In this document: piece by piece, positions 8,151 to 17,495 of the stretch
Position numbering within the stretch: position 1 is the first letter of the stretch
Layout of the letters: every line of letters begins with the position of its first letter
Assembly (NCBI RefSeq): GCF_004339245.1
Contig: NZ_SMGG01000004.1
Span: 372,001-436,000 of the forward strand
Length of the DNA: 64,000 bases
DNA from: Seleniivibrio woodruffii
GTDB lineage: Bacteria > Chrysiogenota > Deferribacteres > Deferribacterales > Geovibrionaceae
Reading direction: 5' to 3'
The notes under the pieces: model-generated
Database searches by the model: none
Told to the model about the DNA's origin: nothing
Seen by the model: the letters and a program-made list of their open reading frames with translations, nothing else
Program-made: the position numbers and the translations under genes

Positions 8151-10841
8151 ATGGCTGGAATTCAGATAGGCGGTATTATGTCCGGTCTGGACACCAATGC
8201 GCTCGTTGAACAGATGACAAAACAGGCAAACGTATCTGTGGACAGGCTGAAAGGACAGTTATCATATAAAGAGGTTGAGTTTGGGGTTTATTCGTCGGTC
8301 AATGACATGATGACGGATATGTCCGGCAGTCTGCTTTCGCTGAAACTGGAATCAACGTATCTCACCAAAAAAGTTAACTCCACCAACAGTGCCGTAGCGA
8401 CGGCAACAGCGACAACGGATGCGAGCATCGGTTCCCACTCCATAAAAGTGAACAAGCTGGCCAAAAACTCGGAAGCTGTAAGCTCATATACCAAAGTGGG
8501 CATAGTTACAGCGGGAGCTAACGTCACCAAGATAACCGGAAACGCCACTGAATCCCTTGAAGGCAAGCACACGGTGACCGTTTCAGTTACAGGAGCCAGT
8601 AAATATCTTTCCACAGATGTTTTCGAGGTTCAGAACGTCGGTTCTGTGAAAAAACAGGCAGGTTCCACCTTTTCAAACGTTGATGCCAACGGAAATCTCA
8701 CTGCTGATGTTTCGGGACAGCTTACTTTTGCATATACTGATTCCGACGGCAACGCCCAGTCGGTGACCATCAACGGAACTTTCGGCACCACAGGGCAGGA
8801 TATAAATACTGTTTCCACCAATATTCAGGATACCCTGAACACAGCGCTGAATTCTGCCATGGGAACAAACAACGTTCAGTATGCGGCTTTCAGGGCGGAT
8901 TTTAACAGTACAGGAAGCACATGGAACTTCTCCATGTACGAAACTACCATCGCAAACCACAACATAACGTTCAGCGGAACTGACGCAGGTACACTTCGCA
9001 ACGAGATAGGCTTCTCCGAGAGCACCAGCCCGTCAGTGTCCACATCCACAAAGATAAACAAATATCATCTGGCAAACACCGCCTCTGATCTTCAGAACAA
9101 GCTGGCAAGCTCCACAGCGGGGCTTATTCCGGGGGCGACCATAACCCAGTCGGCAACCATTACCACCGGAACCTTTGTTTTCGCACAGGATGCCTCGCTG
9201 AAAGTTTCTGCTGCAACCTATTCGACCTACGTTTCTGACACCGTTACTGCGGGAACACTGAACCTGACGGCTGTCGGTCTTAACAATGCCGGATTTTCAG
9301 TTGCGGCCAACTCAACTCTCAACGGATCATTCACAATCAACGGTGTATCCATAACCATCAGCGACTACACAAAATTAAGCGTTAACGACCTTCTGGGTAT
9401 GATAAACTCATCCGGAGCCGGAGTCACAGCATCATACGACTCCACATCCAAGAAAATCACTCTTCAGTCCAACACAAGCGGTGCACAGTCAATAACATTC
9501 GGCGACTACACCGACACCAGCAGTATATTTAAACTGCTGAAACTGGATACCACCAGCAACACTACATATACGAAAGGCTCCACGGCGGGGAACATAAGTA
9601 CTACTTCGCCCCTCACAGGAGCAGGGCTTACGACCTATCCATATTCGGGCACGTTCACCATAAACGGGGTGTCTATATATGTTGATGCCACAAAGGATAC
9701 CATTCAGACAGTGCTGGATAAGGTGAATAAATCCGGTGCTGGTGTAACAATGACCTATGACACCTCTTCGGATAAGGTTCTGCTGAAATCAAACTCTGTG
9801 AATCCCATAACCGTCGGTGCTGCAACTGACACCAGCAACATACTTGCGGCCTTTAACCTGACGAACAATGCCACAACTACAAAAACAATAGGGCAGGAGG
9901 GCACAAGAGCCGCATTTGTTGTCAACGGCACAACATATGTGCGTGATACCAACGTGATAAGCGATGTTATCAGCGGCGTGACCTTCACCCTCAACTCCGA
10001 GAGCAACGAGACCACAACAATAGATATCTCGGTCGACCCTTCGAAAGGCGTAAAGGCGTTTGCAAGTTTTATCCAGAACTACAACAAACTTATGGATAAG
10101 CTGAACGTTCCGGAAAAGGACGATAATGAGGATGACTACACCACGTATCTTGCGGATTCTGACAAGGAGAGCATGAGCGAAAGCGACGTAGCCGACTATC
10201 AGGAGAAGTATGAGCTTTATAACGGCTATGACGTGGTCAGACGAAGCTCGGAACTCAGATATCTTAAAACCAATATCCGAACCTCATTTTTTGAGGAGCG
10301 TTCAGGCATAAACTCCAAAATAAACGATATGTCTGATCTTGGAATAAAGGTTGCGGGTGCCGGAGACCTCACAAAAGAGGTGTACGGATACATGGTGACA
10401 ATTTCTACTGATTATGACGAAATTGTTGCCGCACTTGAAGAAAACTCAACTTTTATGAATGCACTGCAAAATAATCCTAAAGATGTTTATACATTTTTTT
10501 CGAATTCATCCGATTTAGATGTAGATGACGCTACGAGTGCGAAAGAAGCGGCTGCCATGCAAAAGACCATAAAGAACGAAACCGGCTGGGCCAGATACTT
10601 CGATACCTACGTCTTAAAGACCTATACTGACAGTATCAGCGGTATCATCGGAAACAAACTGGGCACAAACGGAACGCTTATGTCTTTCATGAACAACCTG
10701 GATACCAAGATCAGTAATCAGGAAGACAGGGTTCAGCAGCAGCTCGAAAGATATTGGGCTCAGTTCACCGCTATGGAAAAGGCAATAGCGAATGCACAGT
10801 CCCAGTCTTCGGCTCTGGGCAGCGTCACATCATCAAAATAG
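8151..10841 (+). CDS. fliD: Flagellar filament cap protein (HAP2)
   Basis: 896 residues, about twice E. coli FliD. The N-terminal FliD domain (GIMSGLDTNALVEQM, residues 7-21) and the C-terminal coiled-coil end (MSFMNNLDTKISNQEDRV) are intact, so it should cap the filament and guide flagellin folding. The extra length is a Ser/Thr/Asn-rich exposed region that includes two related flagellin-IN-like blocks, each with TINGVSI followed by (N/K)SSGAGVT-type strands (about residues 395-440 and 495-545). RBS GGAGG lies seven bases before the ATG. It is first in the sigma-28 operon. Confidence 0.95.
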   Translation: MAGIQIGGIMSGLDTNALVEQMTKQANVSVDRLKGQLSYKEVEFGVYSSVNDMMTDMSGSLLSLKLESTYLTKKVNSTNSAVATATATTDASIGSHSIKVNKLAKNSEAVSSYTKVGIVTAGANVTKITGNATESLEGKHTVTVSVTGASKYLSTDVFEVQNVGSVKKQAGSTFSNVDANGNLTADVSGQLTFAYTDSDGNAQSVTINGTFGTTGQDINTVSTNIQDTLNTALNSAMGTNNVQYAAFRADFNSTGSTWNFSMYETTIANHNITFSGTDAGTLRNEIGFSESTSPSVSTSTKINKYHLANTASDLQNKLASSTAGLIPGATITQSATITTGTFVFAQDASLKVSAATYSTYVSDTVTAGTLNLTAVGLNNAGFSVAANSTLNGSFTINGVSITISDYTKLSVNDLLGMINSSGAGVTASYDSTSKKITLQSNTSGAQSITFGDYTDTSSIFKLLKLDTTSNTTYTKGSTAGNISTTSPLTGAGLTTYPYSGTFTINGVSIYVDATKDTIQTVLDKVNKSGAGVTMTYDTSSDKVLLKSNSVNPITVGAATDTSNILAAFNLTNNATTTKTIGQEGTRAAFVVNGTTYVRDTNVISDVISGVTFTLNSESNETTTIDISVDPSKGVKAFASFIQNYNKLMDKLNVPEKDDNEDDYTTYLADSDKESMSESDVADYQEKYELYNGYDVVRRSSELRYLKTNIRTSFFEERSGINSKINDMSDLGIKVAGAGDLTKEVYGYMVTISTDYDEIVAALEENSTFMNALQNNPKDVYTFFSNSSDLDVDDATSAKEAAAMQKTIKNETGWARYFDTYVLKTYTDSISGIIGNKLGTNGTLMSFMNNLDTKISNQEDRVQQQLERYWAQFTAMEKAIANAQSQSSALGSVTSSK

Positions 10842-10870
10842 GATAAATTCTGATAAAGGAGTTTTAAGAT

Positions 10871-11299
10871 ATGCAAAGCCCTTACAAAAACTACATCAAG
10901 CAGGAAGTTGAAGGCGCTACCAAAGGAAAACTGGTTCTTCTGCTCTATGACGGCGCAATCAAGTTTATGCGTGTTGCTGTTAAGGCTATCGATGAAAAAA
11001 ATGTGCAGGAAGCGCACAATAATATAATGAAAGCTCAGAACATAATTTATGAGCTGATGTCTACTCTGAACATGGATGCAGGCGATATTTCACAGAACCT
11101 TCTTCGTCTTTACGACTTCATGGTGTGGCAGCTTATCGAAGCAAATAAAGACAAAAACAAAGAAAAGGTTGAAAGTGTGATAAAACTGATGTCTAATCTA
11201 AGAGAGGCATGGCGCGAGGTTATCCAGAAAGAAGAGGGTGCCGCCGCCAAACCCGAACAGAACACCACAGAGGTAAGATCGGTAAATTTTGCCGGATAA
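10871..11299 (+). CDS. fliS: Flagellin export chaperone FliS
   Basis: 142 residues. The start SPYKNYIKQEVEGATKGKLV and KLVLLLYDGAIKFM are characteristic of FliS, the four-helix chaperone that binds the flagellin C-terminus before export. RBS AAGGAG lies upstream. The last 25 residues are a Lys/Glu/Ala tail beyond the core. It is the second gene of the sigma-28 operon, the usual place after fliD. Confidence 0.93.
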   Translation: MQSPYKNYIKQEVEGATKGKLVLLLYDGAIKFMRVAVKAIDEKNVQEAHNNIMKAQNIIYELMSTLNMDAGDISQNLLRLYDFMVWQLIEANKDKNKEKVESVIKLMSNLREAWREVIQKEEGAAAKPEQNTTEVRSVNFAG

Positions 11300-11303
11300 A
11301 CTT

Positions 11304-11639
11304 ATGACCATCAACTCAAACGGTTCAATTATCAATCTGCGGGAAAAACTCCTGCAGATGGATAAGAAGAAAACACAATCTGAAGCTGAAGGTGTGCAGG
11401 GTTCTAAATCTGCCGACAGTTCCGTTTCGGCTGAAAAGCAGCAGATATCCGACATAATCGGAATCCGGAACGAGAACAGGCTTGCGGTTCAAAGCTCAAA
11501 CTCCATAACGTCCAGAGATCAGGCCTATGATATGCTGGAAGAGCTGAAGCGCAGGTTTGAGGACGATTCGCAGAATGCTCTGAATGCACACAAAAAGGCT
11601 GATCCGAACACGGTGATGAAGTTCTATCCCTTTGAATGA
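11304..11639 (+). CDS. Small hypothetical protein of the fliDS operon
   Basis: 111 residues from MTINSNGSIINLREKL. It is hydrophilic, Ser/Gln/Lys-rich and largely helical or disordered, ending in DPNTVMKFYPFE. No family is recognised. The gene begins four bases after the fliS stop and overlaps the following gene by ATGA, so co-expression with late flagellar genes is likely. A TTG at 11289 is in frame but would overlap fliS and lacks a ribosome site. A flagellar role is inferred only from position. Confidence 0.6.
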   Translation: MTINSNGSIINLREKLLQMDKKKTQSEAEGVQGSKSADSSVSAEKQQISDIIGIRNENRLAVQSSNSITSRDQAYDMLEELKRRFEDDSQNALNAHKKADPNTVMKFYPFE

Positions 11640-12019
11640 TCACCGTTTCGAACATTCTGATAAGGAAACAATCCTGTATGAGCCAGTCTGACTTTGACGT
11701 TCTTTTTAAACAATCGTATGAAGCCGCTAAGGATCTGATAACCAGAGAGTTTGATGATTCATTCTTGGAAAAATATCAAAATTACAGTTTTTATATTGAT
11801 CAGCTTGTTGAATTTCTGGACAGTGTTCCTGAAAAATCTGAACACATTATCTCACAAACAAAAAACCTTCTTGCTGAACACAAGAAGGTCTTAAATCGTC
11901 TTGAAAACGAAAAAACGGAGATTGGGAAAAAGATAAGCGATAAGATATGCAATGAGCATATCAGGCAAAAATATACTGCAAAAAGTATTCAGTCCGCTCT
12001 TCTGAATAAGAAGATCTAA
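11636..12019 (+). CDS. Hypothetical helical protein, possible FliT-like chaperone
   Basis: 127 residues from ATG 11636 (ATGA overlap), or 113 from ATG 11678, which has AAGGA upstream at a long spacing. The sequence is predominantly helical, with charged heptad-like stretches (KNLLAEHKKVLNRLENEKTE) and size like FliT, the FliD export chaperone often encoded just after fliS. Direct similarity to FliT is not evident by eye because that family diverges fast. The assignment is positional and low confidence. Confidence 0.5.
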   Translation: MITVSNILIRKQSCMSQSDFDVLFKQSYEAAKDLITREFDDSFLEKYQNYSFYIDQLVEFLDSVPEKSEHIISQTKNLLAEHKKVLNRLENEKTEIGKKISDKICNEHIRQKYTAKSIQSALLNKKI

Positions 12020-12032
12020 AAAACGCTGATTA

Positions 12033-12317
12033 TTATTCGGCGTCGATCAGAAGTTCTTTAATCTCTTTTCCGGGCTTGAAGTAGGGTACGTTCTTGGAAG
12101 GTACTTCCACTTTGTCTCCGGTTTTGGGGTTGCGGCCGAGCTTAGAGTTTTTCTCTCTGATTTTGAAACTGCCGAAACCACGGATTTCAACTTTGTCGCC
12201 TGCTTTCAGAGCGTCTTTGATGTTCTGAAAAACACCGTTAACGATGAATTCGATCTGCTTTTTTGTCAGTTCGGGGTTCAGTGTAGCAATTACTTCGATC
12301 AGTTCTGATTTAGTCAT
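12033..12317 (-). CDS. HU/IHF-family DNA-bending protein
   Basis: 94 residues from MTKSELIEVI. The DNA-binding arm EIRGFGSFKIREKNSKLGRN and the C-terminal VPYFKPGKEIKELL are typical of the family; FKPGKE-type endings and the T-K-S-E-L start lean toward IHF beta. It would bend DNA in nucleoid organisation, recombination and sigma-54 promoters. The ATG at 12317 is preferred to 12323 because GGAG is then nine bases upstream. It has its own strong promoter (12370-12398). Confidence 0.9.
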   Translation of the reverse strand: MTKSELIEVIATLNPELTKKQIEFIVNGVFQNIKDALKAGDKVEIRGFGSFKIREKNSKLGRNPKTGDKVEVPSKNVPYFKPGKEIKELLIDAE

Positions 12318-12369
12318 AACCATAATCTCCGTGCAAATATCGTTTATTTATGATATTTTTCAATGTCTC

Positions 12370-12398
12370 ATTATATCCGATGTGTTTTTGCGTGTAAA
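12370..12398 (-). promoter_or_regulatory. Sigma-70-type promoter of the IHF/HU gene
   Basis: Minus strand TTTACA (12393-12398), 17-bp spacer, TATAAT (12370-12375). One mismatch in total from consensus, in line with a highly expressed nucleoid protein. Confidence 0.75.
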
Positions 12399-12433
12399 GT
12401 GAATTTACATTTTTTTTTAAGGAAATAATTGTC

Positions 12434-13915
12434 ATGGCAGGATTTGTTAGGAAAGTTCTGAAATCCGGGCTTGGAATATTCACAAGCAGGGTTCTCGGAA
12501 TGGTTCGGGATGTGCTTGTGGCGGGATTTTACGGCGTAAATGCCGTAACTGATGCATTTTTTGTCGCATTTGCAATCCCCAATCTTTTCAGGGCTTTTTT
12601 TGCCGAAGGTGCTTTGTCTTCTGTGTTTGTTCCCGTCATGAGCGATAAGATAACCAGACAGGGGGAGAGGGAGGCATCAAGATATCTGACCAGTCTGATT
12701 CTGGGTGTTTCGTTAATAATCTTTTTGATCCTCGTTTTTGTTTTTATTTTTCCTGAGTCTGTAGTTTCCGTTTTTATGCCCGGCTACAGAAACGACCCCG
12801 CAATTCTCATTCCGGCGGCCAATATGCTCAAGGTTCTGATGCCTTATCTTTTTTTTATTTCAATCTGTGCGCTTCTCAGCGGATATCTTAATATCAAAAA
12901 CAGTTATTACATCCCGGCTTCATCCACTGCGCTTCTGAATATTGCAATGATAATCGGAGCATGGGTGGGCTATAAAGAATCCGGAGATATATATTTTCTG
13001 TGCTACGGCGTTCTTTTCGGCGGTCTGCTTCAGCTTGCGGGAGTGCTTATATTTGCTGTCATAAAGGGGTACAGGCCTGTTTTTTCAGGCGGACTGGATC
13101 CGGAAGCTAAAAAAACTTTCCATCTGGTGCTTCCATCCCTTGCCAGCGTGGGCATAAATCAGCTCAACTTCATGATGGGACGTATAATCGCCTCCTACCT
13201 TGCGGTGGGGAGCATAACCTATCTGTATTATGCAAACAGGCTGTTTCAGTTCCCTCTTGGAATGTTTGCCGTGGCGGTGGGAACGGTCACGCTCACCGAA
13301 ATCAGCGTTTCAAACTCAAAAGGCGAATACGAGCAGAGGGATATGCTGATAAATAAGGCGGTGAACTCCATTTTTGCCATAATGATACCCGCCAGCGCAG
13401 GGCTTATCATTCTTGCCTACCCTATAATAGATATGATATACGGCAGAATGTCTTTCGGGCGTTCAGATGTGGAGGCCACTGCTTTCGCTTTGCAGATGTA
13501 TTCAGTCGGCCTGCTGTTTTATTCGCTCATAAGTGTTTTCAGCAGGATATATTATTCCGACAGTGACGTTAAAACCCCTCTCAGGGGTGCTTTTATAAGC
13601 TTTATATTGAATGTTGCACTCTGCTTTGCATTTATGAAGCCTCTGGGGCATGCCGGAATAGCTCTTGCATCATCGGTATCGGCACTGTTTAACGGCGTTT
13701 ATCTTTATGCCAATATTAAAAAATACAGCTATCCCATCCGCAGGGACATAAATTTTATCTTAAAGGTTGCGGCTTCGTCCGCCGCCATGACTATTGTTGT
13801 TTATTATGCCGGTACATACGGTCTTAACGTTATTGCCAACATTGTTCTGGGCTGTTTTGTGTATTTTGGTATCATGTATATGTTCAGAGTGAATTTATTG
13901 AGGGTTATCAGATGA
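12434..13915 (+). CDS. murJ: Lipid II flippase MurJ (MviN)
   Basis: 493 residues with about 14 predicted membrane helices. Family motifs are GLGIFTSRVLGMVRDVLVA (residues 13-31, with the essential Arg cluster) and FRAFFAEGALSSVFVPV (about 53-69). MurJ moves the peptidoglycan precursor lipid II across the inner membrane. RBS AAGGAAAT precedes the ATG. The end overlaps dtd by four bases. Confidence 0.95.
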   Translation: MAGFVRKVLKSGLGIFTSRVLGMVRDVLVAGFYGVNAVTDAFFVAFAIPNLFRAFFAEGALSSVFVPVMSDKITRQGEREASRYLTSLILGVSLIIFLILVFVFIFPESVVSVFMPGYRNDPAILIPAANMLKVLMPYLFFISICALLSGYLNIKNSYYIPASSTALLNIAMIIGAWVGYKESGDIYFLCYGVLFGGLLQLAGVLIFAVIKGYRPVFSGGLDPEAKKTFHLVLPSLASVGINQLNFMMGRIIASYLAVGSITYLYYANRLFQFPLGMFAVAVGTVTLTEISVSNSKGEYEQRDMLINKAVNSIFAIMIPASAGLIILAYPIIDMIYGRMSFGRSDVEATAFALQMYSVGLLFYSLISVFSRIYYSDSDVKTPLRGAFISFILNVALCFAFMKPLGHAGIALASSVSALFNGVYLYANIKKYSYPIRRDINFILKVAASSAAMTIVVYYAGTYGLNVIANIVLGCFVYFGIMYMFRVNLLRVIR

Positions 13916-14367
13916 AAGCTGTTGTGCAGAGGGTTAGCAGCGCCAGCGTGCGTATCGACGGGCGTGTGCATTCGGAGATAGGGAAGGGACTGGTTGTGCT
14001 TTTGGGTGTTGAGCGGGGAGATACTGAGGATATGTGTGCCGAGATGGCGCACAAAACGGTCAATCTGCGCATATTCGAAGATGAACACGGCAAAATGGGC
14101 AGATCTGTTAAGGATATAGGCGGCGGGATAATAATTGTCAGCCAGTTCACCATAGCCGGAAACTGTAAAAAAGGCCTTCGTCCGGATTTTATGAACGCAA
14201 TGAATCCCGACACGGCAAACGCCTATTATGAAAAATTTATCTCGCTCTGCAAAGGGCTTTACGATCCATCGAAGATAGGAACCGGAGTTTTTGCGGCCGA
14301 TATGAAAGTAGGGCTTGAAAATGACGGTCCGGTTACAATAATATTAGAACTGGCTCCGAAACAGTGA
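13912..14367 (+). CDS. dtd: D-aminoacyl-tRNA deacylase
   Basis: 151 residues, typical length. MKAVVQRVSSASVRIDG is the canonical N-terminus, SQFTIAGNCKKGLRPDF contains the SQFTL-type active-site motif, and the late D-N-D-G-P-V-T block matches the conserved NxGPVT motif. Dtd removes D-amino acids and glycine from mischarged tRNAs. ATGA overlap with murJ indicates coupling. Confidence 0.95.
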   Translation: MKAVVQRVSSASVRIDGRVHSEIGKGLVVLLGVERGDTEDMCAEMAHKTVNLRIFEDEHGKMGRSVKDIGGGIIIVSQFTIAGNCKKGLRPDFMNAMNPDTANAYYEKFISLCKGLYDPSKIGTGVFAADMKVGLENDGPVTIILELAPKQ

Positions 14368-14379
14368 TGAGAGGTTAAT

Positions 14380-14997
14380 ATGCATCTTGAAATAGTAGTA
14401 ACTGGCCCTTTGGGCGTAAACACATATATATTGGAGAAGAACGGCAAGGCTGTTGTGGTGGATGCCGGAGGCAACGAGGAGGAGATCGAAGAGTATCTTC
14501 GCTCCAAAAACCTTTCTCTGGCAGCACTTCTCAACACCCACGGTCACTTCGACCACATAGGCGCAATCGCTCCCCTGATGAAAAAATTCTCTGTTCCTTT
14601 TTATATGCATCAGGACGATTCGTTCCTGCTCCCTCAGGGGCAGAAGGTCATGCAGATGTACGGTTTCGGCGATATGGAGACACCTGCCGTCACCCACGGC
14701 ATAGAGCACGGCCAGAAACTTGATCTGGGCGGCATCGAGATAGAGGTCATCCATACTCCGGGACATACCCCCGGCGGATGCTGTTTTTATATAAAAGAGC
14801 TTGGATGCGTGATAACCGGCGACACTCTGTTTCTGGAATCGGTGGGCCGCACTGATTTCCCCTACAGTAGTACCCAGAGCCTTGTCGACAGCATAAACAA
14901 CAGGCTTTTCACTCTGGATGATGCAACAGTGGTTTATCCCGGACACGGGGAAGAAAGCACCATCGGCCACGAGAAAAACCTGAATCCCTTTATGTGA
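14380..14997 (+). CDS. Metallo-beta-lactamase-fold hydrolase (glyoxalase II-like)
   Basis: 205 residues with motif THGHFDHIG (about residues 53-61), then EHG, HTPGHTPGG (about 126-134), TGDTLF and YPGHGEES, the complete set of di-metal ligands of the glyoxalase II-like MBL group (YcbL type). It would hydrolyse a thioester such as S-lactoylglutathione or a related thiol ester in the cytoplasm. Substrate choice cannot be read from sequence. It lies in a run with murJ, dtd and tsaB. Confidence 0.88.
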   Translation: MHLEIVVTGPLGVNTYILEKNGKAVVVDAGGNEEEIEEYLRSKNLSLAALLNTHGHFDHIGAIAPLMKKFSVPFYMHQDDSFLLPQGQKVMQMYGFGDMETPAVTHGIEHGQKLDLGGIEIEVIHTPGHTPGGCCFYIKELGCVITGDTLFLESVGRTDFPYSSTQSLVDSINNRLFTLDDATVVYPGHGEESTIGHEKNLNPFM

Positions 14998-15040
14998 TTC
15001 GGGAATTGACTTATAACGCATATCTGATAAGATAGCTGAA

Positions 15041-15628
15041 ATGAAGTATATGCTTGCGGATACATCGGGAAAAGGACTGGCTGTCACCATTTGCGATGAG
15101 CACAGAAAGCCCTTCTCGTCTATCTTTCTGACGCTTGAAAACTCCTTAAGTGAAAAAATGCTCTGGGCGCTGGACGGTCTTCTGTCCGGCTCGGGTCTTT
15201 GTCCTTCGGACATTGACAGGTTTTTCATCGTCAAGGGACCCGGTTCTTTCACAGGGATCAGGGTGGGTGTTGCAACTCTTCTGGGGTTCTGCATGGCGCA
15301 TGGAAAAGTTTTGCAGGGCATCAGCTCTCTTGATGCGGCGGCAATAGTCAGCGGCAGAGAGAAGGTCACTACGGCTGTAAGGCTCCGCGGCAGACTCTAC
15401 GGATACAGACACTATGATTTCGGAAATAACGATTTTTCCGGATATCTTACGGATAAATTTGACAATATTGACGACTTTCTGCTGGTGAACAGCGTTGGCG
15501 GGCAGCAGCTAAACCTTTCGGAGGCCATTCTCTCCGACAGATTCGAGAGCTTTCTGGGCGACTACGCTCCCATGTATATGAGACCCAGCGAAGCGGAGAT
15601 AAATTTTGATAAGAAATGCGGAGCATGA
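15041..15628 (+). CDS. tsaB: tRNA threonylcarbamoyladenosine biosynthesis protein TsaB
   Basis: 195 residues. MLADTSGKGLAVTI near the start and FFIVKGPGSFTGIRVGVAT (about residues 62-80) are TsaB signatures. TsaB partners with TsaD and TsaE to make t6A37 on ANN-decoding tRNAs. It is followed by rimI with a 23-base overlap, a very common bacterial pairing. The C-terminal half is shorter and less conserved, as usual for this family. Confidence 0.93.
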   Translation: MKYMLADTSGKGLAVTICDEHRKPFSSIFLTLENSLSEKMLWALDGLLSGSGLCPSDIDRFFIVKGPGSFTGIRVGVATLLGFCMAHGKVLQGISSLDAAAIVSGREKVTTAVRLRGRLYGYRHYDFGNNDFSGYLTDKFDNIDDFLLVNSVGGQQLNLSEAILSDRFESFLGDYAPMYMRPSEAEINFDKKCGA

Positions 15629-16055
15629 GGATATTGACCGGATTCTGGTCATAGAAAATACCTCGTTTCCCCGCCCATGGAGCAGAAAGTCCTTCGAAAC
15701 TGAACTTTTTAAGGATAACTGCGATTTTTTAGTATACGATATAGATGGGAGTATAGCAGGATACATTGTTTTCTGGTATATTCTTGATGAGGCAGAGCTT
15801 GCGGTTGTTGCTGTTGCGGACGGTTTCCGCAGGCAGGGGATAGCAGGGCGTCTGCTGACGTATTGCGTTGAGAAGAACAAAAATATAAACGTCATATACC
15901 TTGAGGTGGAAAAGACAAACTCTTCCGCCGTAAAGCTATATGAAAAAAAAGGCTTTCGCACTAACGGCGAGATTAAAGATTATTACGGTGAAGGCAGACA
16001 CGCCCTCAGAATGTCCTGCCTCCGTAAAGATTACAGGGGTGACGAGTATGCTTAA
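15606..16055 (+). CDS. rimI: Ribosomal protein alanine N-acetyltransferase
   Basis: 149 residues from TTG 15606 (MIRNAEHEDIDRILVIE), the GNAT-family start expected for RimI. The acetyl-CoA loop is VADGFRRQGIAGRLL (about residues 70-84), followed by LEVEKTNSSAVKLYEKKGF. RimI acetylates the N-terminus of ribosomal protein S18. The start overlaps tsaB by 23 bases, and no ATG gives a complete GNAT beta-1 strand, which supports the TTG start. Confidence 0.88.
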   Translation: MIRNAEHEDIDRILVIENTSFPRPWSRKSFETELFKDNCDFLVYDIDGSIAGYIVFWYILDEAELAVVAVADGFRRQGIAGRLLTYCVEKNKNINVIYLEVEKTNSSAVKLYEKKGFRTNGEIKDYYGEGRHALRMSCLRKDYRGDEYA

Positions 16056-16278
16056 AGACAGCGCACTGGTGGAAAAGATGATTCAGGTGGACGAGGAATT
16101 CAAGGCTCTTTTTGAAAACCACATCCGTTTTGAACAGGACCTTGAGGCTCTTTACAGTCTTAAGTATTTTCCGCCGGAGGTTGAGGCGAAAATGAAGGAG
16201 CTGAAGGTTCTTAAACTCAGAGGAAAGGACAAAATGGAGCAGCTCATGGTTAAATACAAGTCCGATAATGGTTTATAG
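16048..16278 (+). CDS. DUF465/YdcH-like small protein
   Basis: 76 residues, charged and helical (MLKDSALVEKMIQ ... KELKVLKLRGKDKMEQLM). The late LK-x-x-KL-x-x-KD-x-x pattern resembles the DUF465/YdcH family of short coiled-coil proteins of unknown function. The ATG at 16048 is preceded by AGGGGTG and overlaps rimI by eight bases, so it closes the tsaB-rimI operon. Confidence 0.65.
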   Translation: MLKDSALVEKMIQVDEEFKALFENHIRFEQDLEALYSLKYFPPEVEAKMKELKVLKLRGKDKMEQLMVKYKSDNGL

Positions 16279-16288
16279 GAGATAGTTG

Positions 16289-17428
16289 ATGAATAATAAG
16301 AAGTATTTATTCACATCGGAGTCTGTGAGCGAGGGACACCCCGACAAGATTGCAGACCAGATTTCAGACGCAATTCTTGATGCAATGCTTGCCGATGATC
16401 CCAACAGCCGTGTGGCATGTGAAACGCTTGTAACAACAGGCCTCGCTGTCATTTCCGGTGAGGTCACCACAAACACCTATGTGGATATTCAGTCAACAGT
16501 CAGAGAAACGATCCGCCAGATAGGCTACACCAGAGCGAAATTCGGTTTCGATGCCGATACTTGTGGCATCATCATAACACTGAACAAACAGTCCCCAGAC
16601 ATCGCAATGGGCGTTGACACAGGCGGCGCAGGCGACCAGGGTCTTATGTTCGGTTATGCATGTGACGAAACTCCCGAGCTTATGCCCATGCCTATCATGC
16701 TGGCTCACAAAATCACTAAGAAACTCTCCGAAGTTCGCAAAAGCGGGGAACTCAGCTATCTGCGCCCCGACAGCAAATCTCAGGTTACTATAGAATACGA
16801 CGGCTTCACTCCTCTGCGTGTGGACACTGTCGTTGTCAGCTCTCAACACTCCGAAGACATTAAAATGGACACTCTGAAGCGTGACATCATTGAAAAAGTA
16901 ATCAAACCTGTCATCCCCAGCGATATGCTCGATGACAATTGCAAATATCACATCAACCCCACAGGCCGTTTCGTAATAGGCGGACCCATGGGAGACTGCG
17001 GTCTCACCGGCCGTAAGATTATCGTTGACACATACGGCGGCATGGGACGTCACGGCGGCGGCGCTTTCAGCGGAAAAGACCCGTCAAAGGTTGACCGTTC
17101 GGCAGCTTATGCGGCCAGATGGGTTGCCAAAAACATAGTTGCCGCAGGACTTGCGAAAAGATGCGAGATTCAGGTTGCCTATGCAATAGGTGTTGCAGAA
17201 CCCGTCAGCGTTATGGTCAACACTTTCGGAACCTCCGAAGTTGATGAGAAACTTATCGAAAAAGCGGTTAAAGAGGTGTTCGACCTCACTCCCAAAGGTA
17301 TCATGTCCGCCCTTGATCTCCGCAAACCCATATACAGAAAAACAGCCGCTTACGGTCACTTCGGCCGCAACGAGTTTTCATGGGAACAGACCGACAAAGT
17401 TGACGCACTTCTTGCAGCAATACGCTGA
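16289..17428 (+). CDS. metK: S-adenosylmethionine synthetase
   Basis: 379 residues. Motifs are [18 protein letters not shown] (about residues 10-27), the signature [12 protein letters not shown] (about 114-125), and the P-loop-like [19 protein letters not shown]. MetK makes SAM from methionine and ATP. AGGAGATA precedes ATG 16289; the TTG three bases upstream is less likely. It is directly followed by ahcY, linking SAM synthesis with removal of its product SAH. Confidence 0.97.
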   Translation: MNNKKYLFTSESVSEGHPDKIADQISDAILDAMLADDPNSRVACETLVTTGLAVISGEVTTNTYVDIQSTVRETIRQIGYTRAKFGFDADTCGIIITLNKQSPDIAMGVDTGGAGDQGLMFGYACDETPELMPMPIMLAHKITKKLSEVRKSGELSYLRPDSKSQVTIEYDGFTPLRVDTVVVSSQHSEDIKMDTLKRDIIEKVIKPVIPSDMLDDNCKYHINPTGRFVIGGPMGDCGLTGRKIIVDTYGGMGRHGGGAFSGKDPSKVDRSAAYAARWVAKNIVAAGLAKRCEIQVAYAIGVAEPVSVMVNTFGTSEVDEKLIEKAVKEVFDLTPKGIMSALDLRKPIYRKTAAYGHFGRNEFSWEQTDKVDALLAAIR

Positions 17429-17442
17429 TAAACTAAATTTTC

Positions 17443-17474
17443 ACACCCGCAGAGGCATAAAACCCTGCGGGTGT
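17443..17474 (+). terminator. Hairpin between metK and ahcY
   Basis: A 10-bp perfect stem (ACACCCGCAG / CTGCGGGTGT) with a 12-base loop, followed by TCTATA rather than a solid T-run. It could be a partial terminator that lowers ahcY read-through. No known SAM or SAH riboswitch core is visible in this short gap. Confidence 0.5.
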
Positions 17475-17495
17475 TCTATATTCAGGAGAATATAA

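Noticed and set aside
14344-15369. 341-codon antisense frame over the MBL gene and tsaB
   Set aside because: Shadow of two well-conserved genes on the opposite strand; no promoter, ribosome site or recognisable domain.
17429-17495. SAM or SAH riboswitch between metK and ahcY
   Set aside because: Only 67 bases with one simple hairpin; no conserved riboswitch core.
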